Below, piece after piece: positions 35,901 to 47,600 of a stretch of 64,000 nucleotides of DNA (position 1 is its first letter; each line of letters begins with the position of its first letter). Below the pieces are notes generated by a model, which saw only the letters and a program-made list of their open reading frames with translations, did no database searches and was not told the origin of the DNA. The translations under genes were made by a program, and so were the position numbers. This DNA is from Cinnamomum chago (taxonomy: Eukaryota > Streptophyta > Magnoliopsida > Laurales > Lauraceae), in the NCBI GenBank assembly GCA_038049695.1, contig CP142452.1, positions 92,573,501 to 92,637,500 on the forward strand, read 5' to 3'.

Positions 35901-38900
35901 TGCTACTTAACAATGTCTATATAAGATTGCTCCTATCGTTTTGGAAAATCCTAAAAAATTTTAGTAGAACTTTCTTTTTTCTTTTAGCATTTTTCTAGTT
36001 CAACAATCTTTACAAGAGAAATAAAGAGACTTTTTTTTTTTTTTTTTGATGACGTGGAAATCGCTGCAGAGGTTGTTGACCCAATAAGACTAGTACTCCA
36101 GGTGGCTCCCGCTAAACTCATACAAACGTAGCCAAATATGGGATGAGTTTCGAAGACAACACGTGGGGAGCAAACCCTTGGATGGGTAATTTTTCATAGC
36201 AAGCAGGTTCTCCACCCTCCTAACTCTTAAAGTGAATACATTCAATTGTGTGAAAAATTGATGTTTCACACTTCACCTTCACCTTTCATCAATTATTTGT
36301 GATCATTCCTATAGTTTTATTAGTGAAACCACTGAAAACAAACATTCCCCGTGCATATGCTCCAAGTCAAATCTCACACCGACCAAGTGCAATTGTCAAA
36401 TTGATCGTGGACAGAACATGTGATTGCAGGATTTCATAGGTAGGTTCTATTGAATGGATCTATAGGGACGGGCTCACAAATTCTGAGTCTTTGCCTCAGA
36501 TCACATGGACTTGCACAAATTCTGCCCTTTCTAAGGAAAATGCAGGTCATAACCAAACACAATTAATCAAAAGGAAGAGTGGGGGCATTTTTTTTCTTCT
36601 TCTTCATTTGCTCTGATAAACACTCATGGACCCCTAACCAACAAGGCAACAATCAGGGGTCAAACCCTGGCAGTCCCTATGGAAAGAAAGTTGTTGTACC
36701 ACTTAATCAATGGCTGAGGTTGTCTAAATGTGAGCTTCGTGCCCTGGTATGTGTTAAATATGCCATAAGATTTGTACACCCCTCTAGAAGTTCAAAATCT
36801 AGTATAGCTCTTTTCCTTCTTTTGAATTATCCAAAAAGTTAGATACAATTATGAGCATGGCCATAGGTACATTGATCCAAAAGAGAAGGTAAAATAAGTT
36901 GTAGTGAGCTTTACTTTTTGGACTATACACTTCGCATGAAAATTTACCTTATTTTCAACACCAAAGAAGCTATATATATTTCCGTGGAAATGAAAGCAAC
37001 CAAGGGAGAAGTCATCTCCTCTTTCAAGGAGAGGATAAAAAACCATGTAATAAGGCATGGCATAAGATTGATGGGGAGATGTATTTGAGGGAAATTAGCA
37101 TCCAAACATAAGTTATTATTTGGGAGCTAGGCCCACCTATGGCCCCACTCGATCAATCCAATCCTGTAAACCTAAACACTCCACATGTCATGATATCATA
37201 GGTCTCACACCGATCTAAATGGATTGGACTGTTAAATTGAAATAAAAAAAAAAAGAAAAAAAAAGAAAGCATTTCATAAGCATTACATTTGAGGGTCATT
37301 GACTAAAGAGTTACGATGATGAGATTGACTTGGAGTTTTTATTTATGAGCCGGTTCCCATTTCCAAGTATGTACATCACCACATCACCACACCACGTAAA
37401 TCCTTATCTTTGTTGTGATAAGGTAGCAAAAACCATCTTAAAAGAACATGAAACTTCATGCTTACCGACAACATGAGCCCAATATCCATGCTAACGAAGA
37501 CGACGCCAAGAAATGCTGCCATGCAAATGCAGAAATCGAACTTGTCGACCTTAAAAAGGTGATAAGCCTGTTTGTACTCAATGAGGCCGATCATGGCAGT
37601 GATGATGATAGCAGAAAGAACCACAAGAGGAGTGTAACTGAAGGCAGGAGCCAGGAACAAGAGAATTAACATTAAGCAAATCGACATCACCGCATTCGAC
37701 ATTGCGGTTTTGCATCCAGAGCTACTGTTTACTGCAGATTTAGAAAATGGCCCTGAAAAATTCGAACACTCCCACATGTGATATTATCTCTTGTTATATT
37801 ATGCTGCAATGATATAATGAGAATGTATGATCATGGTTTAAAATATTGTTAAAAATGACGAATATAATAATGGGAAATGTTATTTATTTGGCTTCTCCTC
37901 CTGGTCACCTATAATTTGGAAAGCTATTTTACTAAAAAAATCATATTTCAAGGCCTACACATTCTTACAAGTACCTATTCGACTGCTTTAGAGTCATGAT
38001 TTTTTTTTTTTTTTTTAACAAAATGTAGGCTTATTGCGTTTGAAATGCATTCTATGTTTAGGGCCTTTTCGCAGGTAAAGAAGCGATTATTACAGATCAA
38101 GCCGCTTTTTAAACAATATTTATGAGCAAATGTCAGTTTTAGAATTGTACCAGTAGTCAAATAGCATGAAGTAAAAGAGCCCACAACATTCATGAGACCA
38201 AAAGCTATCATCTCTTTGTTCCCATCAATTTGGTAATTTTTGGTCATTCCAAAGCTCCTCCCAATGGCTATTCCTTCCTGCATTTAAAGGGAAAAAAATC
38301 TAAAAACTCAGCTCAAGAGTTGAAACTTGAAAGTGCTCAATCAATAAATATCTAGTGAGTTTTGAAATCACCTTTATTTGAGAGCAGCTTAAGAAAATAT
38401 TAGATTGAGAGCTTATCGAAAGGGGGGTTCTGCGGTTATCATTTAAAATAATTACGTTCATTTTTACCGCTATACATTATATTTAGACCTTAAGAAAATA
38501 TTTGCACGCTGCCATTTTTGCATCATATTTGTGATTGTTGTATTCACATGGATATTTAGCTAGTAACTAATTATTGAAAACCAAGATGTTAAAACACTAA
38601 ACTATCAATTTTCATGAATTTATTTACAAAATGAAGTGCCTAAAAATAAATAATATACTTATAGAAAAAGGTAATGAGAGATCATATAGAGAATGTGTGA
38701 GATCCAGGCCATTCATATTAAGCATCCTAATCTACATGAACCATGGCCAGCCATGAGCCAACACACATGAGATTCCTACATCGTCCAATTGAAGCCACAA
38801 AATAGCATAAACAAAAGCCATGCAAGAGATTTTCTATAGAGATGCAAAGAAAAGAAGAAGAAGAGAAAAAACACATCATTCAGGGGTCATAGTGTTCTTA

Positions 38901-40685
38901 CAGCCAAAGCTATGGTGCCTGTAAATATCCCAGCTTTTAAAGCTGTTAAAACATATGCGGATTGGAATTTCAATTTTTGTATAGAAATAGGATTCAATCC
39001 CTTCTTCAATGGCCCCACCTACAACAAAGGAAGAAAAAAAACAAGCCACAGAGATAAATTATTTTACAAGAACTATCAATCACAAAGAGAATCCACTATA
39101 AAATGGAATTGGTTTATTTAAACACAAAGAGTAAGAGGACTCAACTATCTGGATTCCATGCTTTTCAATGTGAAGGAAATAGGACAGTAGACAGCCAATG
39201 ACAACGATCAACATGGGAGATACTGCCGACACCCAAAACAGCTTTGGATTTCTTTTTCTCTGCATTTGATCATTCACAGCAGTTCCTTCTGTTTAAGTAA
39301 ATTTATATATATATGCTAGTTATAATGGAAAAAAAAAAAGATTAAGGTTTTCTCCTTACTATTTGTTGTGCGGTTAGTAACACGGAAAGACAGCAGACAC
39401 CTAATACCACACTCTCCCATCTCCACTGCAGAAAGAACGAAAAAAGTAGGTTAAATGAGATAATTTACAAGTGGGGTCATGGAATATATCTAATTTTCCA
39501 AGCCTCATGTTCTAATTTTGATCTGTTTTCAATTTGGGTGTTAGATTATGAAGATTTGGATAAAAACTCAAGTAGGTAAGCTTTTAATCTATTGGGAAAA
39601 TGATATAAACTAGCTTCATTATATGGAATAGAAATGGGTTTGAAGAAAAGTTGAATTTTCTGGAGTTTAAACCAAGAAAGTAAAATGAGACATTTGGGGA
39701 TTATGGATAAGACTAACAGAGGGATAATTGATTATAGCTTTTTGCATATACCTCCTTAAGGTTTGTAGGATTTGTAAATAAGCCCCTGTAGTTTTATTAT
39801 TTACAAATAGGCCTCTATCTTTTCAACTTTTTAAAATAGTAGCCAACCAACTATCCAACAAAATTTAGCATGAAATGACACATTTGCCCATCTATGTAGT
39901 AACATTGATAATTTTGTATGTAAATTTATTTTTATTTATAGAGGGCCTATTTCATTAAATCCAAATCTACTATAATAACAATTAATGTTTGTGCTTATAA
40001 TTAGTTACAATTGATATGATACAATCCATGCATGACCCATCATTAAATTGATGAAAGTTTCAATTTGGGTGTTAGACTATGAAGATTTGGATAAAAAATC
40101 AAGTAGGTTAAGCTTTTAATCTATCGGGAAAATGATATAAACTAGCTAGCCTCATTATATGGAATAGAAATGGGTTTGAAGAAAAGTTGGATTTTCTGGA
40201 GTTTAAACCAAGAAATTGTAAAATGAGACATTTGGGGATTATGGATAAGACTAACTGAACCTAACTGACCAAGAAATGGTAAAATGAGACATTTGGGGAT
40301 TATGGATAAGACTAACTGAACCTAACTGACTTCCGGATAATTGATTATGAAGATCTTGACAGGATTCTATTTTATATTAAATTGATAGTAAAGTAAATGT
40401 ACTTTTATATTGATATCTAATGAAAATCTGGAATTGATTCTAGTTTATCATAAATTGAATGCACACTCAATCTATTTACATTTCTACCAAAAAAATATAT
40501 AGAAACATATGCACCGAATGATTTTTTCCTCGATTCACCTTTATATATATATTTAAGCCCATTTTTTGTGTCTCTCTCTTGGGCCCACCATTGGCAAATC
40601 CATGCCATTCAAAAGTACCTGCTCCTTATGAGTTCGCAGTCACACCAAATTGACACTAATCTTACCATTTACACAGTTGAATACA

Positions 40686-40732
<47 letters not shown>

Positions 40733-42035
40733 AACTGTGCTTACAAACCCGTTGATTTTTTAGGCTTTTAAGTTGAATGGTAAGATTATCTTATAAAAGA
40801 TATACTTGGCCCACCCTCTCTCGACCCCCATGAATTGGATTGATTGCAGGGGGGACATTGAAATCACACTTCTTTTCTTATCTATTAATCAAAGATTAAG
40901 AATCTAGTGCTTTATCATTACAAAACAATATCAAACCTACCATCTAATCTTAATCTTAACAAACCTATCTAATAGGGACTAATAGTACTGTTTGAACTGT
41001 AGAGATAATTTGTACAAAGAAAGCAATTCTACGTAGCCTAACCTCGTCAGTGTGAGAGAAGACTGCCTTCAAAACAGCCACCACATCGGTGTGAGTTGTG
41101 AAATGGGTCATTCCAAGCAGCCCTTTCAACTGCTGAAGGGAAATGATAATCGCCGTGCCACTCATGAAACCAAGTATAGTTGACCGAGACAAGAAATCCA
41201 CCAATATCCCAAGCCTGCCATACAAAACCAACACCACTTTTATTCACACAACATAACACCTTCCTCTTCTTTCTTCTTCTTCTTCTTCTTCTTCTTCTTC
41301 CATCTTAACTATTACAAAACTTACCTGAAAAACCCCAACACGAGCTGAAAAACTCCTGTGAAAAAGGTGGCCGTATAGAACAAATGAAGATACAATGTGG
41401 GGTTATCAACAACTGATACTTGTTCAGAAATAATTGAAGCCGCGAGCAATGAAGCAGCCGCAACATTGCCCACCGCAAGATCCTTAGAGCTACCAAAAAC
41501 GGCATAAACCAAAGGTGGGGTGAAACTTGAATCTACAAAAATATAAACAAAGAAAAAAAAAAAGGTCAATCATCATATCATCATTATTACTTGCTGCACT
41601 ATCTCATCTATCTAAGATCGACTTTAAGAGTTCTCTATATAAAAAAATTAAACAATAACAATACAAGATAAAAATGTATAATCCAAATATTGGCGTACAA
41701 AGGCCGATGATGGGAGGCAAATCCGCAAGCTTGGCATAGCTGATGCCCTGAGGGATGGCGAGGCTGGCGATGGTGATGCCGGAGAGGAGGTCGAATTTGA
41801 AGAGCTTGAGGGAGTAATTGGGTAACCATTCAAACATGGGCATATAGTATTTGAGGGTGGAGATGAACTTGTTGAGGGGTGTCTGTTCCTGGAATTGGCT
41901 GAAGGGGTCATCAGGGAACAAGGTCTCTTTGAGGGAGGAGATGAAGATGGTGCTGAAGTTCCTTGAACGGCTCAGATTGACTCTGGTGCAAGAGGATGGC
42001 CCAGCATCATCTAGAGATGAGGATCCTCCTTCCAT
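32652..42035 (-). CDS. SULTR3;5: Group-3 sulfate transporter (SULTR3;5-like), 12 exons
   Basis: Exons (minus): 42035-41699, 41532-41325, 41214-41043, 39425-39360, 39259-39146, 39018-38902, 38277-38151, 37752-37466, 35783-35593, 34875-34790, 33836-33760, 32813-32652. They total 1944 nt, 647 residues plus TGA, the normal SULTR length; all introns are GT-AG and in phase. Residues 1-75 are cytosolic and include KETLFPDDPF and FEWLPNY, features shared with SULTR3 members. A SLC26/SulP membrane domain follows (GITIASLAIPQGISYAKLA; the signature GLYSSFTPPLVYAVFGSSKD; NKEMIAFGLMNVVGSFTSCY). The STAS domain covers about 500-640 (GILILQVSSHIYFANASY, LDMGAVTTVDKTG). The protein should move sulfate or a related anion across a membrane; Arabidopsis SULTR3;5 assists root-to-shoot sulfate transport and other SULTR3s act at plastids, so the exact membrane is not decided here. 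The paralogue assignment rests on remembered similarity (DPF start, HLFKVDKFDF, SMD.GL); family certainty is much higher. Confidence 0.95.
32873..32912. repeat. (TC)n(TA)n microsatellite
   Basis: About 11 TC units followed by about 9 TA units, immediately left of the truncated TRIM 5' LTR in transporter intron 11. The TA run seems to have replaced the first bases of that LTR. Confidence 0.9.
32913..33716 (+). mobile_element. TRIM (miniature LTR retrotransposon) with nested MITE, transporter intron 11
   Basis: A 3' LTR starts TGTTGAGGAGTGGGC at 33610, directly after a purine tract AAGGAGAG (33602-33609). A primer-binding site TGGTATTAGAGCC (33502-33514), one base from the usual tRNA-iMet complement, lies only about 95 bp upstream, so the internal region is too small to encode anything. 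The left copy of the LTR is 32913-33000 (GAGTGGGCTCCAC.. to GGATGGTTAGCT), lacks its first few bases and is interrupted by a separate MITE at 33001-33493. This combination of short LTRs (about 100 bp), PBS and PPT with almost no interior defines TRIM elements. The right limit is approximate, because the LTR end merges with a TA repeat. Confidence 0.7.
33001..33493. mobile_element. Fold-back MITE inserted in the TRIM 5' LTR
   Basis: The left end AAATTTCAAATAAGGAC and right end GCCTTATTTGAAAATTT are inverted. Further in, TCCCAATTAAGGACATCC plus AGTCCATTTAAAGG on the left pair with CTAAATGGACAAATGTCCTT and AATTAGGGACTAATTTG on the right, so the arms extend for over 100 bp. The sequence has no coding frame. 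It sits between two parts of the TRIM LTR, so it arrived after the TRIM. A target duplication was not clear. Confidence 0.65.
33940..34450. mobile_element. Mutator-type fold-back element, transporter intron 10
   Basis: The arms begin GAGTGCTTTTATTGGCACCA (left) and GAGTGCTTCTGTTGGCACCA (right, reverse complement) and stay complementary through CACCGCAA and CCTAAACTACCCCTCCCC into long C/T- or G/A-rich tracts, so nearly the whole 511 bp can fold back. Flanking 9-mers are TTTGAGTTG (33931-33939) and TTTGAGTTA (34451-34459), 8 of 9 identical, which fits a Mutator-type 9-bp duplication. Long frames of 130-150 codons on both strands here are low-complexity Pro/Ser/Leu or Arg/Gly shadows, not genes. 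Confidence 0.8.
35990..36200 (-). repeat. SINE-like repeat with oligo-A tail, transporter intron 8
   Basis: On the minus strand the sequence ends in a run of A (the poly-T at 36030-36047) after GATTTCCACGTCATC. The body has GGTTTGCTCCCCACGTGTTG and GGGAGCCACCTGGAGTACTA blocks. Similar blocks occur at 1540-1630, suggesting a dispersed family. I could not identify clear A and B boxes, so the SINE label is tentative. Confidence 0.4.
36575..36720. repeat. SINE-like repeat fragment, transporter intron 8
   Basis: A T-rich run is followed by TAACCAACAAGGCAACAATC, AGGGGTCAAACCCTGGCAGT and CCACTTAATCAATGGC. GGTCAAACCC resembles a degenerate Pol III B box. The frame at 36579-36842 that spans it is not a gene. 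Confidence 0.3.
37100..37350. repeat. Dispersed repeat related to 29150-29350
   Basis: CTAAATGGATTGGACTGTTAA, a run of A/G, then GAGGGTCATTGACTAAAG and GAGATTGACTTGG parallel CTAAATGGATTAGACCGTTGG, GTGGGTCACGAATGAAGG and GAGATTGACCCC at 29244-29350. The element type is unknown. Confidence 0.4.
39526..40350. repeat. Segmental direct duplication with nested tandem copy, transporter intron 3
   Basis: About 200 bp beginning CAATTTGGGTGTTAGA (39531) recurs at about 40059 with high identity, through GATTATGAAGATTTGGATAA, AAACTAGCT, GAAATGGGTTTGAAGAAAAG and AATGAGACATTTGGGGATTA. In the second copy the last 62 bp (ACCAAGAAATGGTAAAATGA to CTAACTGAACCTAACTG) is repeated again in tandem (about 40208-40331). 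Between the two copies (39741-40056) is unrelated sequence including TTGCATATACCTCC and a short region with inverted TTTACAAATA/TATTTGTAAA-type motifs. Confidence 0.8.
40689..40729. repeat. (AT)n microsatellite
   Basis: About 20 uninterrupted AT units in transporter intron 3. Confidence 0.95.
41271..41300. repeat. (TTC)10 microsatellite in the 110-nt transporter intron 2
   Basis: Ten TTC units, which read as GAA repeats in the pre-mRNA. They begin only about 25 nt after the exon 2 donor at 41324 and take up over a quarter of this very short intron. Confidence 0.9.
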
Positions 42036-42205
42036 GGCTGTGTGAATAGTTTTTTTTTGTAGAAGTTTCTGCTTTTTTTTCTTTTTATTATTTTGGTAGG
42101 AGGGCTGAGTGATCTGTTGAAAATGAAATTGCTCAGTGGAGGAGGAGAGGGGTTGTTATAAAAACAGGTGTGGGTGACACGTGGAAGACTCTGATTGGAG
42201 ATCGA
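42036..42205 (-). promoter_or_regulatory. Putative promoter/5' leader of the sulfate transporter with a G-box
   Basis: Upstream of the ATG the minus strand has a palindromic G-box CACGTG at 42178-42183 (GACACGTGG context, ABRE-like) and a CCAATCAG box at about 42191-42198. A weak TATA-like TTTTATAAC lies near 42157-42164, followed by a C/T-rich stretch CCCCTCTCCTCCTCC that could be the leader. G-boxes bind bZIP and bHLH factors (general knowledge). No functional evidence is available. Confidence 0.4.
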
Positions 42206-42299
42206 GTCATTTGACCGAAGTGTTGAATCTTGAAACGATCCCACAAAAGACTCGGATTAGACCAAAAGATGCAAAACGTTTAGGGTAGCCACACAGCTG

Positions 42300-43236
42300 T
42301 TCTTAATTGGATGAGCAGGAGTCCGGATTTTCTGCTGCCTCTGCTTGAGGCAGGTTGGTGGTGGGGCCCGCTGATATGAACTAGATAATCTTTTTACCAA
42401 GAAAAAAAGAAAAAGTCCTATAATCTATAATCAGAACAAGCCATGTCAGCTAAAAAAATTTTCTTTTTTTTTTTTTTCAAAGAATAGAGGAACTTTTCTA
42501 AAGTTGGCGCTTGATTTGGAATTCCAAATCTCACTCCGTGGTGGAGCATTTAACCAAATGGATAGAGATTGAAATTCTAAGAAATTCAAAATAATCATTT
42601 TAGACTTTTTAGAAAGCTGAAATTTAGAATTTTGGTCAAAGAACCACGATAATTTAAATGGCAGGGGACAAGATACTACATCACATAAGAAAAAAAAAAA
42701 AACTCCAATAACATAGCATAATCTTATCACGGATGAATGCCGGTAAAGAAAGAGTTTTGACATTTTGCAAATGGTCAGAAGCTTATTTAGCTAATGTGGC
42801 ACATGTTGATGTGGCATTTTGTTTGTGTTTTAACTCTACCACAAACCCTAAATATATGAGACAATACTAGAAGTAGAGGGATGAAATGAAATCTATAAGG
42901 TACCCTAACCGTAATTGCCATTATCAACTCAACTCCAAAATGAGTTCAAAATGTTTCAAATTACAGGTTTTTAGTTAGGGATTAAGATTAAGATAAAAAA
43001 AAAATGAAATATATATATAAATAATGGATTCGTGCTTAATTAATATGATTATACTGAAATAAAATAGGAAAATATATCTCAATATAAGATCTATGCAAGT
43101 CTTTCAATTGATTTCTCAGTCTAAATATTTAGTTTGCCTTTCGCAAACCGTTAAAATTTGATTTTCTATTTTTAGGTTGCCATGCTCTGCACAGTACCAC
43201 GTCATTAATCTTACCAAAATATGACAACTTTTTCCC
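42300..43236. other. Spacer upstream of the sulfate transporter
   Basis: AT-rich, no gene. The phrase GCTAATGTGGCACATGTTGATGTGGCA at 42788-42815 resembles motifs common in plant Helitrons, but no clean 5' TC end was found. Confidence 0.4.
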
Positions 43237-43424
43237 TAGAATCTTTGGAAAAGGATCCCCTGTTTCGTCCAAACAGGGGATCCTTGTTTGGACGAAACAA
43301 AGGGCACCACGTACGGGGACGGAGGAAAGAGAGAAGACCTTTTTCTTTCCTCCGCCCCCGCAGGTGGCGCCCTCTGTTTCGTCCAAATAGGAGAACAGGG
43401 GATCCGGTTCCAGAATCTCTGCAT
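43237..43424. mobile_element. Compact GC-rich fold-back element
   Basis: The two halves are inverted repeats. AGAATCTTTGG..GGATCCCCTGTT on the left matches the reverse complement of AACAGGGGATCCGGTTCCAG on the right, and TTTGGACGAAACAAAGGGC pairs with GCCCTCTGTTTCGTCCAAA. CGGGGACGGAGGAAAG pairs with CTTTCCTCCGCCCCCG, leaving a loop of about 10 bases. The left arm holds an extra inverted copy of CTGTTTCGTCCAAACAGGGG, so it forms a smaller hairpin too. It is far more GC-rich than its surroundings. No transposase; no certain target duplication. Confidence 0.7.
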
Positions 43425-44283
43425 GATTAATCTTTCTTATCTCTAACCATCAGTATCTCTCTTTCTAAAATCACTCTAAATCTATCTCTCCCACTCTTAT
43501 TCCAGCTCTCTCTCCTCCTCTATTCAATGATCTAATGCAAAATCTAAATCTCACCCATCCAATGATCATATACTCCTCCAATCTTCTTCTACACCTTTCG
43601 CAACAAACGAAGAACCGAGTTGTACAACATTAGATGAATGGTGTAGATTAGTTAGACTACAGAACCACGTGAAACCCACAACAAATTTTAATCATCCTGC
43701 TGGGCATGCATATGTAAGAGTCATGGCATACAAAGAGGAATGTAAAGTTCTATATAAATCTATCAGTTAGGCCCAACTCTGAGATCACATTATATTACCC
43801 AGATCATCCGGGCAGGGGTTTGTCTTGAAAAATGATAATTGAAAATCTTTTTTTTTTTGTTTTTGTTTTTGTAATCTAATAAATTGCAAGTATCCAGTTG
43901 TAGCTAGTCAAATGTTTAAGCTTGGAGATGTAAGCAGGTGGATATGCAGTAGAATATGATCCCAATCATTTATTTTTTTTTTTTATTTTGAGAAAGGGCT
44001 TGCAAAAGGTAAGTTGGTTCCTTTTTCTTTTTATATTATTTACAAAAGTTATTTGCTTTTGATATTTACCTTGAAAACCTCTTAAATAATTAAAGAGTAG
44101 CCTTTTTCTAATGGAGCTTTGAACTTATCCATGTATGTTAAGATATTTCTACCTGTTTTAACAAAAATTACTTTTCTTTATTTTATTTAGTTATTTTTTT
44201 GGATATATATATAAGCATAACTATATTTCTATATGGTTATAATTAATTTTGATATCTTATAAATTCTTGTAATTCATTTATTT

Positions 44284-44325
44284 ATTTATTTTTGCCCCGC
44301 ACGGGTGGTTGTTGCTAGTAACTTT
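44284..44325 (+). mobile_element. Possible Helitron 3' terminus
   Basis: GCCCCGCACGGG can form a short stem and is followed 10-12 nt later by GCTAG and then T, the arrangement expected at a Helitron 3' end (hairpin, CTRR, insertion before T). The stem is only 4-5 bp and the 5' end was not found, so this is a weak call. Confidence 0.25.
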
Positions 44326-44329
44326 ACAT

Positions 44330-44615
44330 TTTACTTGATCTTGCAAGATTTTGCCATTTAACTCACATTATGTTTGATTTTGAAACATTTCCTCAGCTCT
44401 AAAGGATGAAAAGTTGTCCGCCATATAACTCTCCACTATGTTTGATTTTGTAAGTTTCCTCCCCTCCAAAAGCAGGAAAAGTTGCCATATAAGTCTACAT
44501 TAAATTTGATTTTTCAAGATTTCCTCTACTTTACGAGGAGGAGAAGTTGTTTGCCACATACATTTCTAGATCTTATCCATTTAAAGGGACGAAAAGTTGT
44601 CTTCTGGTAGGTTTA
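44330..44615. repeat. Degenerate tandem repeat, unit about 70-85 bp, about four copies
   Basis: The pattern CATTATGTTTGATTTT, a TTTCCTC block, then GAAAAGTTG and GCCATATAA repeats around 44365, 44432, 44498 and more weakly at about 44565. Copies vary in length and sequence. Confidence 0.55.
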
Positions 44616-44649
44616 CCACCATATTAATTGGTAGTATACTTGGGTTTTT

Positions 44650-47600
44650 CAAGTTTTTCTCCATTCTAAATAAAAGAAACATTGTTCATTCCTATAAAAC
44701 TTATGGAAGCTTGGATACAAAAATTAAAAGCTAATATGTTTTATTTTTCTATATTCAAAAACCTATATTCAAGTTTTTGTGCGTCCAATAAGATCAAAAC
44801 TCCAAATTCAAAAGTTCAACAAGTTATTAAACCAAAGAGTGAGTTTTAGATTATTAATATTGATTCATTGTATATTACATTACCATCACTTCTTAATTTA
44901 TAGATATTAAATATATTTTTAATTTTATTAAGATAATTGATTAGTATTGTTAGTATGTTGTAATTGTATGGCTATGTTTGTTTCTTATTAGAAAATGATT
45001 GTGTATTAATTTGAGTCTTCTTTTGCAGATATTCAATAAATCAGTTTCAAAATGGTCAAATTATGAATGACAGTAACAAGGTAGTTGATCTCTAATGTAG
45101 AATTTGGATTACTTATTTTGTTTATGACAATGGTTCATTTGGAAATGGTCTATTCTCTTTTTATTTCACCTACAAATTATATAAAAAGTTAAAGTAAGTG
45201 AGATTTTATAATCTCAAATTTATACTGTAATCTATGTAATGTTAGTAAATATTTCTCCTTTAATATTTTTTCTTATTTATTTTAGATTTCTTTTCTTCTC
45301 ATATATATACCAAAAAACAAACTAAAATTAAAAATAGTGTTTTTTTTTTTTTTTGCATGAGCTTGGCACAAGCCTTTTTTCATGGGTATAACAGTCCCTT
45401 TGGTTTTTTAGATCATACAAATATTATTAAAATAAAAACACATTTACATGAGTATTTGGTGGCTATGATCATCTAATTTTTTTGGTGGATATGATCATGA
45501 GATGGGACACGCTTTTTTTGTGGATAATGCACCTAATAATATTTTCTCTCTTTTACTGTTATTTATATGGTTTGCTGGTCTCTCGATAACTTATTTGGAA
45601 TATTAGTTATTCATTTTAAACTATTTTAGATTTTCTACTCCTACTATATATTAGATAATATATTTGTTTCTTTTATATCTATTCTTTTAATATTTAAAGA
45701 AAATCAATTATTTTTTTTATTTTCAACACGAGCCTCTCACACTAGTTTTTTATGGCACAAATTTATCTTCCGAAAAAGAAATTAAATAATTATTAAGGAA
45801 AACAATATTGTATGCATTGCCAATTATATTGAAAGATTTTGATGAGACAACTATGATGATTCTAGATAATTTATTAATTACATATCTAAAATGGCAGATG
45901 ATATAGCATCCTTGTCTTTTGAAGGGCTTTCATTGTAACCGAAGCTAAGGAATTGTCAAGCAAAAAATCCTGAAACCAACGTTGCTACAATGCTCCTCTT
46001 TTTTAGGTTGACATGTCACCTATGTTATTTTAAACACAACTAGGGGAGCCCTGCACATGCACCGAACACACAGTTTTACTAAGAAAATATTTAAAAAATA
46101 AAGTTCTTAAAAAATTCAGTAAAAGCTTCAATACATTTAAAAATAAAATTTCAACAGAAAATGAGTGATTGTGAATTGTAAGGCCCGTGCAATGTCCAAA
46201 TACAGCTAACACTACTTTTTTTTTATACATTTGAAAATAATAAAATAATGATATAGTGAGAAAAATGAGATCTCAAAATTGATAACATGTGGTTTTATAA
46301 AAAATAAAAATAAAAACTAAGAACCAAATGAGCTTACTGTTCTAACCAATTACCATGAACATTATACATTCACTACAAAATCAGATTCTATTAAGGAAAA
46401 AATTAATTATATCATACCGAAGGACATTAGAATAAAAAAACTGAGATGGTGGTTTTACTCATAACTTATAAAGAAGAATAACATCTTACACCAATCGTCA
46501 AGAATAATGAAGTAATCCGGCTTATCCTCAAACGACAGGGATTAACAATGATGGAACTATGATATGAACTCTGACGGATAAGTTTTGCAGAGCACTTGTT
46601 AATCAATATTAGTATTTAACATGCGCTTTGTTTTATTTTATAAGACGGACCACTATCAGGTAAAAAGATGCAATACCTCTCCAAGAGTCAGCATCTTCTT
46701 TTGCTTGATACAAAGTGCTATATTTTATACACTATAAGAAAATGATCATACAAAGTAATCATAGATGTTTAGTTAAATGGAAGCTCACAAATAGTTATAT
46801 TCATAGGGATAAAATACCAAAAAACAAAAAACTACAAATACAAATCTACCAAAATAATTGGACCTTCCTTATAAGAAATACATAAGAATGTAACCCAAGT
46901 ATTATAGATCAACTCTTCTGCTATGTTTTGTATAGAGGATGAGAGTGTTGATCAAAGTAAGAAAAATTCGAAATGAACAAAGACAAACTGAATTTATTGC
47001 AGCTCAGCATCAAATACTTATTTTAGTTGTTTACAATAAAACGATCACTTCATTCACTTACTCTGAAGTTAGTAGTAACGCTATCATAAAAAGCAGTTTT
47101 TATGAGATTCTCGTTTTCCCTTTAAGGAAAGGCATGACGCTTCATTGAAATATATGAAAAGAATAAGAAGAACAACAAGAAGAAGAAGAAGCTTGCAATG
47201 ATGAAAGAAATAAATCATGTGTTAGAAAAAATGATCAAAGTTTTTCAATTTAAGCTCATGAGTAAGAGTACTAATAAATAAATATATTCATGCCCTTGAA
47301 ATGCCCTTTTATAATTTAAAAAAAAACTCACAAAAGTTGTATATTAAGAGACTAAAAATCGTACTAAACAACAACAATTTTACAATAGCAATGTATAAGA
47401 CCTACCACTAAATTGCATTTATGGAATTATCTTTAGCAATCACTAATATCAGAAGAGAACCAATATTTAGTAGTAGTTATCATATTATCCAACTTGCGAT
47501 TACTCTTCCAATAGGGGTATAAATCAAGATCAATACAACTATTATGTCATATTGAAAACTCAATTATTCTAACTAAATAAAATACAAACACATGAAGCAA

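Noticed and set aside
46939-47148. Small plus-strand gene in the AT-rich desert
   Set aside because: 69 codons, no motif, typical chance frame for this base composition.
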